Shown here in pieces: positions 49,604 through 57,785 of a stretch of 64,000 nucleotides of DNA. This stretch comes from Colimorpha_A sp045540115 (GTDB lineage Bacteria > Bacillota > Clostridia > Oscillospirales > CAG-272). Under the pieces are notes generated by a model. That model saw nothing but the letters and a program-made list of their open reading frames with translations, was not told the DNA's origin and searched no databases. The position numbers and the translations under genes were made by a program. Where the stretch lies: the NCBI GenBank assembly GCA_045540115.1, contig JAZQGR010000075.1:1-64000 (forward strand), read 5' to 3'. The first letter of the stretch is position 1, and every line of letters starts with the position of its first letter.

Positions 49604-50614
49604 TCACTTCGGCTGTGTAAATCCGACCTTACGGTAGACCTTGGAGAGGGTCTTTCTTGCAAGATAGGCAGCTCTTGCGGAGCCGTCCTTCATTACGCCT
49701 TCAAGGTACGCCTTGTCGCTCATAAGACGGTCAAATTCCGTCTTAACGGGAGCAAGCGCGTCAGCGACGGTCTCTCCGACTGCGAGCTTGAAGTGTCCGT
49801 AACCGAGTCCTTCAAATTCCTTTTCAATCTCTGCGTCGGTTTTGCCCGTGAACGCGGTGTAAATCGTCATAAGGTTATTTATGCCGTCCTTGCCCTCAGC
49901 GCGGCGAACGACGGTATCGGAGTCGGTGACTGCACGCTTGAACTTTCTGATTATATCGTCTCTGCCGTCAAGAATGTATACCGATGCGTTAGTATTCGTA
50001 TCCGACTTACTCATCTTCTTTTCCGGCTCGGCAAGTGACATTACCTTTGCGCCTGCCTTCGGGATAAATCCCTCTGGAATAGCGAAGGTCTCGCCGTATA
50101 CCTGATTAAATCTGTTCGCAATATCGCGCGTAAGCTCGATATGCTGCATCTGGTCGATACCGACGGGAACGAGATTCGTCTGATAAAGCAGAATGTCCGA
50201 CGCCATAAGAACAGGGTAGGTGAAAAGTCCTGCGTTTATGTTCGACGCGTACTTTTTGCTCTTATCCTTAAACTGCGTCATACGGTTAAGCTCGCCGTGC
50301 ATAGCATAGCAGTTGAGCACCCATGAAAGCTCGGCGTGAGCGGGAACGTGGCTCTGCACGAAAAGGGTGTTCTTCTCGGGATCAAGTCCGCTTGCGATAT
50401 AAAGCGCGAGCGTTTCGTAAGTTCTTCTGCGAAGCTCGGCAGGGTCCTGACGGACGGTTATCGCGTGAAGGTCGACGACGCAGTAAATGCAATCGTAGCT
50501 TTCTTCAAACTCTTTCCAATTCTTTATAGAACCGAGGTAGTTGCCGATAGTAAGCTTACCGCTCGGCTGAACTCCCGAAAATATTTTCTTTTTGATTACT
50601 TCATTGTTTTCCAT
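49604..50614 (-). CDS. trpS: Tryptophanyl-tRNA synthetase
   Basis: TrpS charges tRNA-Trp. This 336-residue class I synthetase shows SGVQPSGKLTIGNYLG at the N-terminus (TIGN is the HIGH-like motif) and KKMSKSDTN as the KMSKS loop (about residue 203). Length is normal. The start follows AAGGAGG. It is monocistronic with its own promoter and a terminator shared with the lipoprotein gene. No T-box element is visible in the short leader. Confidence 0.97.
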   Translation of the reverse strand: MENNEVIKKKIFSGVQPSGKLTIGNYLGSIKNWKEFEESYDCIYCVVDLHAITVRQDPAELRRRTYETLALYIASGLDPEKNTLFVQSHVPAHAELSWVLNCYAMHGELNRMTQFKDKSKKYASNINAGLFTYPVLMASDILLYQTNLVPVGIDQMQHIELTRDIANRFNQVYGETFAIPEGFIPKAGAKVMSLAEPEKKMSKSDTNTNASVYILDGRDDIIRKFKRAVTDSDTVVRRAEGKDGINNLMTIYTAFTGKTDAEIEKEFEGLGYGHFKLAVGETVADALAPVKTEFDRLMSDKAYLEGVMKDGSARAAYLARKTLSKVYRKVGFTQPK

Positions 50615-50643
50615 AAATCTGCCTCCTTACATAGGAATACTCT

Positions 50644-50673
50644 ATTGTAACACAAAGTCATACCTTTTTGCAA
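50644..50673 (-). promoter_or_regulatory. Promoter of trpS
   Basis: The minus strand reads TTGCAA, 18 bp, TACAAT. Confidence 0.65.
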
Positions 50674-50723
50674 GTCCTAACCGCTTTTTTATCTTAAAAA
50701 TGCGATTTTTCTTTATATTTATC

Positions 50724-50752
50724 TTGAATGAAGTCTAATTATGTGCTACAAT
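50724..50752 (+). promoter_or_regulatory. Promoter of the uncharacterised pair at 50784
   Basis: TTGAAT, 17 bp, TACAAT, about 30 bp before the ATG. Confidence 0.65.
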
Positions 50753-50783
50753 AATACAAATAATTACGTTTAAGGGTAATAAA

Positions 50784-51434
50784 ATGAAAAAAAACTTCGA
50801 TCCCGTTGAGGAATCTGTCACACCGAAGTCGCTTAAAACTCTCGGACTTATAATAAAAATAACGCTTGCCGTCGGGCTTATTATTTCGCTCGGCTGGCTT
50901 ACCTTGCGTGCCTGCCTTCAGGACGGCACGGCTAAGATGAAAAAATATCTTTGGACCGAAGCTGCGATAGAACAGAAGAAAAGCGGCTCTCTTACCGTCA
51001 GCCGTCTTCACGAGTTCAACGATCCCGAGCTCAGCCGTCTTTTCTATATCGGAAGAGTATACCATACAAAAGAGATCGGTCAGCTTCAGTTTATGCTCAG
51101 GTATAACGTGCTCAGTCGTGAGTACGAAGATTATTCAAGCGGTGACGGGGAATTTGTTTTCGAGCTTGTCACAGAAGCCGACGGGCAAGAAGTTGCGCGG
51201 TATAAAAAGTATTGCTATATTACGGATCAAGCTCTGATGTACCGCTATTATAGGATCGCGTTTGAAAACGTCGACCTTGAAGGAATCGACGGTGCGTACG
51301 TTATAATTTATTATCAGTATGGCGAAAAGAAAGATATCGGTCACTGCATTGTCTACGATAAGGACGTGCCGGGCGAGACCTTTAAGCCTGAATCAAGCAA
51401 AAAGCCCACGTCGGGACTTAAATACGAGGGATAA
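50784..51434 (+). CDS. Uncharacterised single-pass membrane protein
   Basis: This 216-residue protein has one hydrophobic segment near the N-terminus (about 20-42, LGLIIKITLAVGLIISLGWL) and a mostly beta-rich soluble part outside the membrane. I recognise no family. Motifs such as YIGRVYHTKEIG and EFVFELVTEADGQEV suggest a compact all-beta domain. It precedes a zinc-ribbon gene by 3 bp, so the two are probably co-transcribed from the promoter at 50724-50752. Confidence 0.8.
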   Translation: MKKNFDPVEESVTPKSLKTLGLIIKITLAVGLIISLGWLTLRACLQDGTAKMKKYLWTEAAIEQKKSGSLTVSRLHEFNDPELSRLFYIGRVYHTKEIGQLQFMLRYNVLSREYEDYSSGDGEFVFELVTEADGQEVARYKKYCYITDQALMYRYYRIAFENVDLEGIDGAYVIIYYQYGEKKDIGHCIVYDKDVPGETFKPESSKKPTSGLKYEG

Positions 51435-51437
51435 TAT

Positions 51438-52127
51438 ATGATACTCAATTCAAAAGAAACTACAATAGCATACCGCTGCCCGACCTGCGGGAAGTTTATT
51501 TTCGGCATTGTCGGAATATTTACGCTCTCGGGAGATCTCATCAAGCTGAAATGCGACTGCGGTGGCTCGGAGCTTAAAATAACTTATACGGGTGACGATA
51601 AGCTTCGCATAACCGTTCCGTGCCTTTTCTGTCCGAATCCGCATAGCTATCTCCTCACATCGGGCGCGTTTTTTGACCGTGAGATACTTGCGCTCAACTG
51701 CACTTATTCTGGTCTTGACACCTGCTTTATAGGCGAAAAGGATAAAGTCATTGAAGCTGCAAAGGAAGCGGATCTTCACCTCATCGATCTGCTTGAAGAG
51801 GCGGGCTTTGATGATCTTGAGGCATTTATGAAGGGAAAAAACTCCGTCGACTGCGATGAGGACAACGTCGATGAGGATTACCGACTCGATTACGCACAGA
51901 TAGAGGACGTCGTGCGCTTTATGCTCGCGGAGCTTCGCGAGGACGGAGATATAAAGTGCGGCTGTGAGGACGGCGAGCCTGAATGCGATTTTGAGTTTAA
52001 GGGCGATTGCGTTCATATATTCTGCAAAAAGTGCGGTCACGAGAAGTTTATACCAATGTCGAGCACGCTTGCGGCAAACGCGTTTCTTCATACCGACGTC
52101 CTTGAACTCGAAAAAGGTCGGAAATAA
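51438..52127 (+). CDS. Uncharacterised zinc-ribbon protein
   Basis: This 229-residue cytoplasmic protein has several cysteine pairs: YRCPTCGKF and KCDCGG near the N-terminus, PCLFCPNPH near 68, then GCEDGEPEC and FCKKCGHEKF in the C-terminal third. The layout implies at least two zinc-binding modules flanking an acidic middle (about 115-175). I know similar uncharacterised proteins in Clostridia but no function. It starts 3 bp after the membrane-protein gene, hinting at a shared pathway. Confidence 0.8.
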   Translation: MILNSKETTIAYRCPTCGKFIFGIVGIFTLSGDLIKLKCDCGGSELKITYTGDDKLRITVPCLFCPNPHSYLLTSGAFFDREILALNCTYSGLDTCFIGEKDKVIEAAKEADLHLIDLLEEAGFDDLEAFMKGKNSVDCDEDNVDEDYRLDYAQIEDVVRFMLAELREDGDIKCGCEDGEPECDFEFKGDCVHIFCKKCGHEKFIPMSSTLAANAFLHTDVLELEKGRK

Positions 52128-52147
52128 CTTATTTAAGCCGTTTTGTC

Positions 52148-52177
52148 TTGACAAGACGATAACTTGTAAGCTATAAT
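52148..52177 (+). promoter_or_regulatory. Promoter of mscL-glcK with overlapping palindrome
   Basis: TTGACA, 18 bp, TATAAT. The -35 sits in GTCTTGACAAGAC (52145-52157), a perfect odd palindrome that could be an operator or chance. Confidence 0.78.
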
Positions 52178-52213
52178 ATTTACAAATAAAATATTTCTTC
52201 GGAGGAAATTAAA

Positions 52214-52735
52214 ATGAAATTTTTCAGCGAATTTAAAAAGTTTATTTCCAAGGGCAACGTAATTGACATGGCAGTCGGTGTTGTAATCGGCGGCTCGTTT
52301 GGTAAGATCGTAACGGGACTCGTTAATTACATAATCAACCCCTTCGTAGGCATCTTCGTAAAGCAAGGAAGCCTTGATTCTCTTAAAACAGTTATTCACG
52401 AGGCGACCTACGTTCTCGATGCCGAAACAGGACTTCCTACGACGACTGTTGCTACCCCCGAGGTCGCTATCCTTTGGGGAACCTGGCTCCAGACGATCAT
52501 CGACTTCCTTATCACCGCTCTTTGCATTTTTGTAGTCGTATACAGTATCGCTCGCGCAAGAGCCCGTCTTGAGGCGAAGAAGACCGCTGAGGAAGCAGCT
52601 AAGAAGGCAGAGGCTGATGCTAAGGCTAAGGAAGCGGCTGATGCTCTTGCGGCTAAGCAGGCAGCTCTTGATGCAAGTGTTCTTCAGCAGGCTGAGCTCC
52701 TTTCCGAGATCCGTGACCTTCTTAAGAACAAATAA
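52214..52735 (+). CDS. mscL: Large-conductance mechanosensitive channel MscL
   Basis: MscL is the emergency pressure-release channel of the cytoplasmic membrane. The 173-residue protein has the conserved N-terminal helix and first membrane segment (FISKGNVIDMAVGVVIGGSFGKIV), an extracellular loop of about 40 residues, the second segment, and the cytoplasmic helix. The C-terminal part (about 118-173) is an unusually long Ala/Glu/Lys-rich coiled coil, longer than the E. coli protein (136 residues). The start follows GGAGG. A ROK glucokinase gene follows by 14 bp. Confidence 0.95.
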   Translation: MKFFSEFKKFISKGNVIDMAVGVVIGGSFGKIVTGLVNYIINPFVGIFVKQGSLDSLKTVIHEATYVLDAETGLPTTTVATPEVAILWGTWLQTIIDFLITALCIFVVVYSIARARARLEAKKTAEEAAKKAEADAKAKEAADALAAKQAALDASVLQQAELLSEIRDLLKNK

Positions 52736-52749
52736 TAAAGGATAACAAA

Positions 52750-53700
52750 ATGTATTATCTCGGTATTGACCTTGGCGGTACCAATATTGCCGTCGGAATT
52801 GTTGACGAAGACTATAAGATAGTTAAAAAGGGAAGTACACCGACGCTTTCCGAGCGTGATCTTGAAGAAGTCGTAAAGGATATTGCCTCTCTTTCAATGA
52901 ATCTTCTGAATGAAGCAAACATCGATATTTCCGAGATCGCACACGCGGGGATCGGTTCTCCCGGTTCTATCGATCCCGTAAACGGTGTCGTAATCTCGTC
53001 CAATAACATAAGAATGTATAATTACCCGATCGTAGAAGTGCTGAAGAAGTATCTCCCGATTGAGAATATCTACATCGATAACGACGCAAATGCGGCAGCC
53101 CTCGGCGAAGCTATGGGTGGTGCTGCAAAGGGCGCCGAAACCGCTGTAATGGTTACGCTCGGCACAGGTGTCGGAAGCGGAATCATTATTAACGGTAAGA
53201 TCTTCGGTGGCTTTAATCACGCTGCCGGTGAGATTGGTCATATGGTAATCGAGCACGACGGAGAGCAGTGCACCTGCGGCCGTAAGGGCTGTTGGGAGGC
53301 GTACTCCTCCGCTACCGCTCTTGGCAGAATGACAAGAGAGAAGCTTGCAGAGACCAAAGACACCATTATGTGGGATCTTGTCGGAGGCGACATCAATAAG
53401 GCAAGCGCTCGCACACCTTTTGCGGCAATGAAGCAGGGCGATAAGGCGGGCAAGGAAGTTGTCGATAAATACGTAAGCTACCTCGCTTGCGGTATTACGA
53501 ACATCATTAATATATTCCAGCCGAACGTGCTTTGTATCGGCGGAGGAGTTGCTAATGAAGGTCATTATCTTCTCGATCCCGTTATTGAGATCGCGGAAAA
53601 AGACCAATATACTGCAGGCTGTGATCTCAAAACAAAGATCTGCATTGCAGAGCTTGGAAACGACGCGGGTATAATCGGTGCAGCGGCAATAACTCATTAA
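52750..53700 (+). CDS. glcK: ROK family glucokinase
   Basis: This 316-residue ROK-fold kinase probably phosphorylates glucose with ATP. It has the N-terminal phosphate motif LGIDLGGTNIAVG, the sugar motif (NDANAAALGEAMGG), and the ROK zinc site GEIGHM with CTCGRKGCWEAYSS (about 165-195). Length and motifs fit glucokinase. Other ROK sugars such as N-acetylmannosamine are less likely but not excluded. It follows mscL without a promoter, and a strong terminator ends the unit. Confidence 0.93.
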   Translation: MYYLGIDLGGTNIAVGIVDEDYKIVKKGSTPTLSERDLEEVVKDIASLSMNLLNEANIDISEIAHAGIGSPGSIDPVNGVVISSNNIRMYNYPIVEVLKKYLPIENIYIDNDANAAALGEAMGGAAKGAETAVMVTLGTGVGSGIIINGKIFGGFNHAAGEIGHMVIEHDGEQCTCGRKGCWEAYSSATALGRMTREKLAETKDTIMWDLVGGDINKASARTPFAAMKQGDKAGKEVVDKYVSYLACGITNIINIFQPNVLCIGGGVANEGHYLLDPVIEIAEKDQYTAGCDLKTKICIAELGNDAGIIGAAAITH

Positions 53701-53703
53701 AAT

Positions 53704-53737
53704 AAAAACGCTGAAGATCTTCTTCAGCGTTTTTTTA
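53704..53737. terminator. Bidirectional terminator
   Basis: AAAACGCTGAAGA with TCTTCAGCGTTTT around a short loop, followed by TTT. It lies between converging genes. Confidence 0.9.
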
Positions 53738-54091
53738 TTATTCCTTTTCAAATTCAATTATTTCCCGAAGCCTTTCGGGAGCCTTTTGCGGATCGGAAAT
53801 GTCGATATCGCCGTAGGGCGTTTCGAGTGAGGTTGCATCACTCTTACGGATGAAGAAAGCAACTCTTGTCGGAGAATACTGCTCCTCCGGCTCATCCCAC
53901 GCTTCACAAAGCTTATCGGTTCCGTCCTCGGTCAGGTATTGTTCCATGTGCGGAACGATCCTGTCAAATTCGTCAACGCCCTCTTCAGGAACCGAAAAGC
54001 CGAACCAATCGATCTCGTCCGGCGTCATATCGAGTGTCAGCTCTACGAGCAGGTGAGTTCTCGTGAAATTGTAAATACCGTGTATTATCAT
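53738..54091 (-). CDS. Uncharacterised acidic protein
   Basis: This 117-residue acidic protein has no recognised family, signal peptide or membrane segment. The central WFGFSVPEEGVDEFDRIVPH and the YSPTRVAFFIRKS stretch may form a small alpha-beta fold. It is monocistronic, between terminators on both sides. Its size and acidity recall small immunity proteins like those at 40-43 kb, but nothing specific supports that. Confidence 0.7.
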   Translation of the reverse strand: MIIHGIYNFTRTHLLVELTLDMTPDEIDWFGFSVPEEGVDEFDRIVPHMEQYLTEDGTDKLCEAWDEPEEQYSPTRVAFFIRKSDATSLETPYGDIDISDPQKAPERLREIIEFEKE

Positions 54092-54100
54092 ATTCTCTCC

Positions 54101-54133
54101 TAAAAATATCTCGGTGCGACTGCACCGAGATAT
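54101..54133 (-). terminator. Terminator of the MGS-like/minD genes
   Basis: ATATCTCGGTGC, loop GACT, GCACCGAGATAT, a 12-bp perfect stem. On the minus strand it runs into TTTTTA. Confidence 0.9.
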
Positions 54134-54139
54134 TATGAA

Positions 54140-54586
54140 TTATCTTGAAAAATTCTGGCTCTTCTTACGGAGGTTATACTCGGAGCGGGGATTTACAATC
54201 TCTCTCCAATCAATATCTCCGCGCTCAAGTGCGCGAACAAGTATCTCGGCGGTTGCGATATTCGTTGCAACGGGTACGTTGTGGATATCGCAGAGCTTGA
54301 GAAGGTTAAGATTATTTCGTTCTGCCATGGAATCAGTCTCAGCGTAGTCGCGGAAGAAAAGAACGAGATCGATCTCGTCGTACGCGACGCGAGTAGTTAT
54401 CTGCTCAACGCCCCCCTGCGAACCGGAAAGAAGCTTTTCGATGCGAAGTCCGGTTGCTTCGGTGATGTGCTTGTGAGTCGTGCCTGTCGCGCATAGATTA
54501 TGATTTGCGAGAATGCCGCAATATGCGATACAGAACTGCGTCATAAGTTCCTTTTTGCTTTCACCTGCGATGATGGCTATTTCCAT
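54140..54586 (-). CDS. Methylglyoxal synthase-like protein
   Basis: This 148-residue protein has the MGS-like fold (ATGTTHKHI near 32, later IDLVLFFRD and VPVATNIATAE). Methylglyoxal synthase converts dihydroxyacetone phosphate to methylglyoxal. However, the active-site GGDQQ motif reads GGVEQ (Asp to Val), and the downstream HDPD region is SMAERNN. The gene is adjacent to minD as in many Clostridia. It may be a variant enzyme or an inactive MGS-like domain. The start follows AAAGGA. Confidence 0.82.
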   Translation of the reverse strand: MEIAIIAGESKKELMTQFCIAYCGILANHNLCATGTTHKHITEATGLRIEKLLSGSQGGVEQITTRVAYDEIDLVLFFRDYAETDSMAERNNLNLLKLCDIHNVPVATNIATAEILVRALERGDIDWREIVNPRSEYNLRKKSQNFSR

Positions 54587-54613
54587 AGTATAACCGTCCT
54601 TTCCTTGGTCAGA

Positions 54614-55408
54614 TCACTGAATTTTCTTAATTAGCTCGGCTCTCTTGATTTTCTTGAATCCGGTAAAGAGAGGTACCGTTCTTCCTGTCAAGCGGATAGC
54701 GATATTTGTAAATGCCTCGGCGGCATTACAGGAGGGAATTGTAAATACGTCCTCTCCCTGCGCCTGCTTGTCCGAAAGACGCGAATCGAAGGGAATAATT
54801 CCGAGCAGCTGTATAGAGGTCTTGTCGATTACCTCAAGGAGCCCCGGTTGACCTTCAAATTCCTTTCCGTCGGCATGGAAGCAGTTTATAATGAGTTTTT
54901 TGATCTTAACGCCCGATTCATCGAGAAGGATACCCGTGCGCTCTGCAGCACGAATTGACGCAGGTTGGTAGGTAGAAACAACGAGCGCCTCATCGGATGC
55001 CGCGGCGGCAAGACGGAGAGGACTTCCCGTGTCACCGGGAGTGTCGATAATGATGTAATCGAAATTCATCTGTTCGCCAATATTTCGGAGCGCGGCTTTA
55101 AACTCGTCGTGCTCAAGGTCTGTTTCGTAATCGTACGGCGCGGCACAGAAATAGAGGTTTTCGGAACGGGAATCCTGAATGATCGCCTTTTCGGGAGCGA
55201 TATCGTGCAGAATGATATCGGTAATATCAAAAATAACACGATCCTCAAGTCCCATAATAAGGTCAAGAGAGCGGACGCCGAAATCGCAGTCGATAAGGAG
55301 CGTTCGCCAGCCGTCGAGAGCGAGCTTAATGGCAAGATTAGCAGAAACTGTTGACTTACCTACGCCGCCCTTGCAGGAGGTGACCATAATTATTCTCGTA
55401 CTGTTCAT
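54614..55408 (-). CDS. minD: Septum site-determining ATPase MinD-like (ParA family)
   Basis: MinD is a membrane-cycling ATPase that keeps the division site at mid-cell. This 264-residue protein has the deviant Walker A SCKGGVGKST (about 11), the DCDFGVRSLDLIMGLE segment and a second nucleotide motif DTPGDTG. The C-terminal KKIKRAELIKKIQ could be the membrane-targeting helix. No minC or minE is adjacent. An alternative is a generic ParA-type ATPase, but the neighbouring MGS-like gene matches the known min cluster order. Confidence 0.87.
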   Translation of the reverse strand: MNSTRIIMVTSCKGGVGKSTVSANLAIKLALDGWRTLLIDCDFGVRSLDLIMGLEDRVIFDITDIILHDIAPEKAIIQDSRSENLYFCAAPYDYETDLEHDEFKAALRNIGEQMNFDYIIIDTPGDTGSPLRLAAAASDEALVVSTYQPASIRAAERTGILLDESGVKIKKLIINCFHADGKEFEGQPGLLEVIDKTSIQLLGIIPFDSRLSDKQAQGEDVFTIPSCNAAEAFTNIAIRLTGRTVPLFTGFKKIKRAELIKKIQ

Positions 55409-55442
55409 AAAAACCCTCGGTTAAAAATAATACACCTTAACT

Positions 55443-55471
55443 ATTTTACCATATAAATTTTAGGATGTCAA
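55443..55471 (-). promoter_or_regulatory. Promoter of minD
   Basis: The minus strand reads TTGACA, 17 bp, TAAAAT, about 35 bp before the start. Confidence 0.78.
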
Positions 55472-55537
55472 TATCCCCTTTGGCAAAAATAGATAAAATC
55501 ACAAGATTTTGTCGATTTTCTTTGCAGAATTGTAATA

Positions 55538-56194
55538 TTATTCACCCTTGAGCGCCTTTACAGCGGCAGAAGGATCGGGTGCGCGGAATACTGCGGAGCC
55601 CGCAACTATAACGTTTGCACCCGCTTCGATGATGGAGGCAACGTTGTTAAGATTGACGCCGCCGTCAACCTCGAGATCGATATCGTATCCCGAAGCGTCG
55701 ATCATTTCTCTCGCTTCGCGTAGCTTGTCAAGTGCGCTCGGCATAAAGGACTGACCGCCAAATCCCGGCTCAACCGACATGATAAGGATCATATCGACAA
55801 GCGAAAGATAGGGAACAAGCTCGGAAACAGGAGTCTTTGGCTTGATAACAATACCTGCCTTTATGCCTCTGCTCTTTATCTTTTTCAGAGTATCAACAAC
55901 GCTATGGCACGCCTCGAGATGAACGGTTATAATATCCGCACCTGCGTCAACAAAGGCGTCAACGAATCTGATCGGCTCTGTTATCATCAAGTGCGTATCG
56001 AAGACCGCCTTTGAGTGATGACGGAGCGCCTTGATAAAGTCGGGTCCGAAGGAGAGATTCGGAACGAAGATACCGTCCATGATATCAAGATGCAGATACT
56101 CTGCGCCCGCGTCAACAACAGCTTTCAGGCTGTCTGCGGCATATGCGTAATCACAAGCGAGAACGGAAGGGGAAACGATAATATTTTTTTTCAT
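55538..56194 (-). CDS. rpe: Ribulose-phosphate 3-epimerase
   Basis: Rpe interconverts ribulose-5-phosphate and xylulose-5-phosphate in the pentose phosphate pathway. The 218-residue TIM barrel shows the N-terminal VSPSVLACDYA, the metal site LHLDIMDGIFVPN (about 32), DTHLMI, and the EVDGGVNLNN motif. The start is ATG 56194 after GAGGT, 4 codons into a longer TTG frame that crosses the ribosome binding site. It appears monocistronic. Confidence 0.97.
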   Translation of the reverse strand: MKKNIIVSPSVLACDYAYAADSLKAVVDAGAEYLHLDIMDGIFVPNLSFGPDFIKALRHHSKAVFDTHLMITEPIRFVDAFVDAGADIITVHLEACHSVVDTLKKIKSRGIKAGIVIKPKTPVSELVPYLSLVDMILIMSVEPGFGGQSFMPSALDKLREAREMIDASGYDIDLEVDGGVNLNNVASIIEAGANVIVAGSAVFRAPDPSAAVKALKGE

Positions 56195-56332
56195 GGCTGA
56201 CCTCAAAAAAACAATTTGTTTTCGTTGTATTTGTTGATTTGTTTTCTCAAAAATATATATGTCGTATTTTGGAAACGTTTTTTCTCCGTGTCAGAGCGGA
56301 AATCAAAACATAGAATATTAGAGGACGGCGAT

Positions 56333-56395
56333 GCCGTCTGACTTCCCGAAAAAACGGGAAGGAAAAACAAGACGGCGAAGGTCTTAAAGGATGTC
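56333..56395 (+). repeat. Degenerate hairpin repeat element, copy E
   Basis: CTTCCCG/CGGGAAG hairpin, then AAGAC/GTCTT hairpin, then GGATGTC, echoing the element at 31689 and 47771. A GACGGC/GCCGTC hairpin (56324-56338) precedes it, and a GACGG/CCGTC one (56424-56436) and a CTGCCTGA/TCAGGCAG one (56443-56469) follow. The last overlaps the ispF stop. No gene lies in 56195-56461. Confidence 0.55.
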
Positions 56396-56461
56396 AAAAA
56401 TAAGGACGTGGAGGGAAGAATAAGACGGTAGCCGTCATTATACTGCCTGATGGCTCTGCTG

Positions 56462-56953
56462 TCAGGCAGATCTTATTATCAGACAGACAGCGTGAGCGGA
56501 AATGCCCTCGCCGTTTCCTGTAAAGCCGAGCTTTTCCTCGGTAGTTGCCTTTATATTTACCCGGTCAATACCTATTCCGAAGACCTTTGCAATATTGGCA
56601 TTCATTTCGTCAATATAGGGCGAAAGCTTCGGACGCTGTGCGACGACAGTTGCGTCAATATTGCCGATCTCATAGCCCTTGCTGTTAAGAAGCGATGCAA
56701 CCTTTTCCGCAAGAAGCATACTATTTATGCCCTTGAAATGATCGTCAGTATCGGGAAAATGCTTGCCGATATCACCCTCGCCGAGTGCACCGAGGATGGC
56801 GTCAAGGATCGCGTGGACAAGCACGTCGGCATCAGAATGACCGAGAAGCCCCTTTTCATAAGGGATATTAACGCCGCCGATAATGAGATTGCGGTTTTCC
56901 GTCAGACGGTGAACGTCGTAGCCGTGACCTATGCGAATATCGGAAAAATTCAT
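56462..56953 (-). CDS. ispF: 2-C-methyl-D-erythritol 2,4-cyclodiphosphate synthase
   Basis: IspF forms the cyclodiphosphate in the methylerythritol phosphate isoprenoid pathway. The 163-residue protein has the zinc site IRIGHGYDVHRL (about 6-17), the segment GHSDADVLVHAILDAILGA, and IGNIDATVVAQRPKLSPY. It overlaps ispD by 4 bp. Length and motifs are normal. The preceding promoter is upstream of ispD. Confidence 0.97.
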   Translation of the reverse strand: MNFSDIRIGHGYDVHRLTENRNLIIGGVNIPYEKGLLGHSDADVLVHAILDAILGALGEGDIGKHFPDTDDHFKGINSMLLAEKVASLLNSKGYEIGNIDATVVAQRPKLSPYIDEMNANIAKVFGIGIDRVNIKATTEEKLGFTGNGEGISAHAVCLIIRSA

Positions 56954-57702
56954 TTCTTCTCCTCGCTTTCGCGGTATTTGAGTATAGCTTCCGCGATCGC
57001 GAAATCACAGGGCGAGGTTATCTTTATGTTTTCCTTACCGCAGTCGACGGGGAAAACTTCAAATCCAAGAGCCTCAATAAGCGACGCGTCGTCGGTTGCA
57101 ACAGTGCCGTTTTTCTTGGCGGAATATGCCGCCGCGCGGTACATTTCGGTCATGAATACCTGAGGCGTCTGCGCAAGCCAGACCTTGCTTCTGTCGGGCG
57201 TGGAAAGCTTTTTACCTTCAGTAAGCTTTACGGTATCGGTTGCCTTCTGTGCTGCTATCGCCGCGCCGTGAATACAGGCTGCGTGACCGACGTTTTTTAT
57301 CATTTTTTCGGTTATAAGACATCTTGCACCGTCGTGGATATAGACGAATTCGGATTTGTCGGAAATGCTTTTGAAGCCGTTGAGTACAGATGCTTGTCTA
57401 TCAGCGCCGCCGAGGACGATCTTAGTTACCTTTTTCCAGCCGTATTCTTTTTTCCAGTTGTCGTAAAGAACCATTTCATCGTCCTTTGCGACAATGATTA
57501 TCTCGTTTATGAATTTGCACTTTTCAAAAACAGAGACGGTACGGACAATGGTCGGTATACCGAGGATCGGAACAAGCTGCTTGGTTCTGTCACCGCCTAT
57601 GCGCGTTGACGAGCCACCCGCTAAAATAATGGCGGAATTATATTTTGTATAAATGCCGTTTATTCTGTCGGCAATGCCTGTAAGAACGGATGATAGGCTC
57701 AT
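56950..57702 (-). CDS. ispD: 2-C-methyl-D-erythritol 4-phosphate cytidylyltransferase
   Basis: IspD makes CDP-methylerythritol from MEP and CTP, the step before IspE. The 250-residue protein has the nucleotide loop ILAGGSSTRIGGDRTKQ (about 27), the VYIHDGARCLI metal motif, and the C-terminal IKITSPCDFAIAEAIL. It carries about 20 extra N-terminal residues compared with E. coli. Translation couples to ispF through a 4-bp overlap. The promoter is at 57755-57783, with a hairpin in the leader. Confidence 0.96.
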   Translation of the reverse strand: MSLSSVLTGIADRINGIYTKYNSAIILAGGSSTRIGGDRTKQLVPILGIPTIVRTVSVFEKCKFINEIIIVAKDDEMVLYDNWKKEYGWKKVTKIVLGGADRQASVLNGFKSISDKSEFVYIHDGARCLITEKMIKNVGHAACIHGAAIAAQKATDTVKLTEGKKLSTPDRSKVWLAQTPQVFMTEMYRAAAYSAKKNGTVATDDASLIEALGFEVFPVDCGKENIKITSPCDFAIAEAILKYRESEEKK

Positions 57703-57724
57703 GCGTTTGTCCTTTCAAATACAA

Positions 57725-57753
57725 AGTACCGAGGGCAACATACCCTCGGTACT
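57725..57753 (-). terminator. Hairpin between the SsuB-like gene and ispD
   Basis: AGTACCGAGGG pairs with CCCTCGGTACT around a 7-nt loop. It lies between the ABC operon and ispD, just below the ispD promoter. On the minus strand TTTGTATTTG follows, a weak U tract. It may stop ABC read-through and could also attenuate ispD. Confidence 0.6.
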
Positions 57754-57754
57754 G

Positions 57755-57783
57755 ATTATAGCACATTTGAGACAAAAGTGCAA
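57755..57783 (-). promoter_or_regulatory. Promoter of ispD-ispF
   Basis: The minus strand reads TTGCAC, 17 bp, TATAAT. The spacer contains TGTCTCAAATG, an 11-base match to the Crp/Fnr operator at 60816-60831. Confidence 0.75.
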
Positions 57784-57785
57784 TA

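Noticed and set aside
49604..50720. T-box riboswitch upstream of trpS
   Set aside because: The leader is too short and lacks the conserved T-box sequence.
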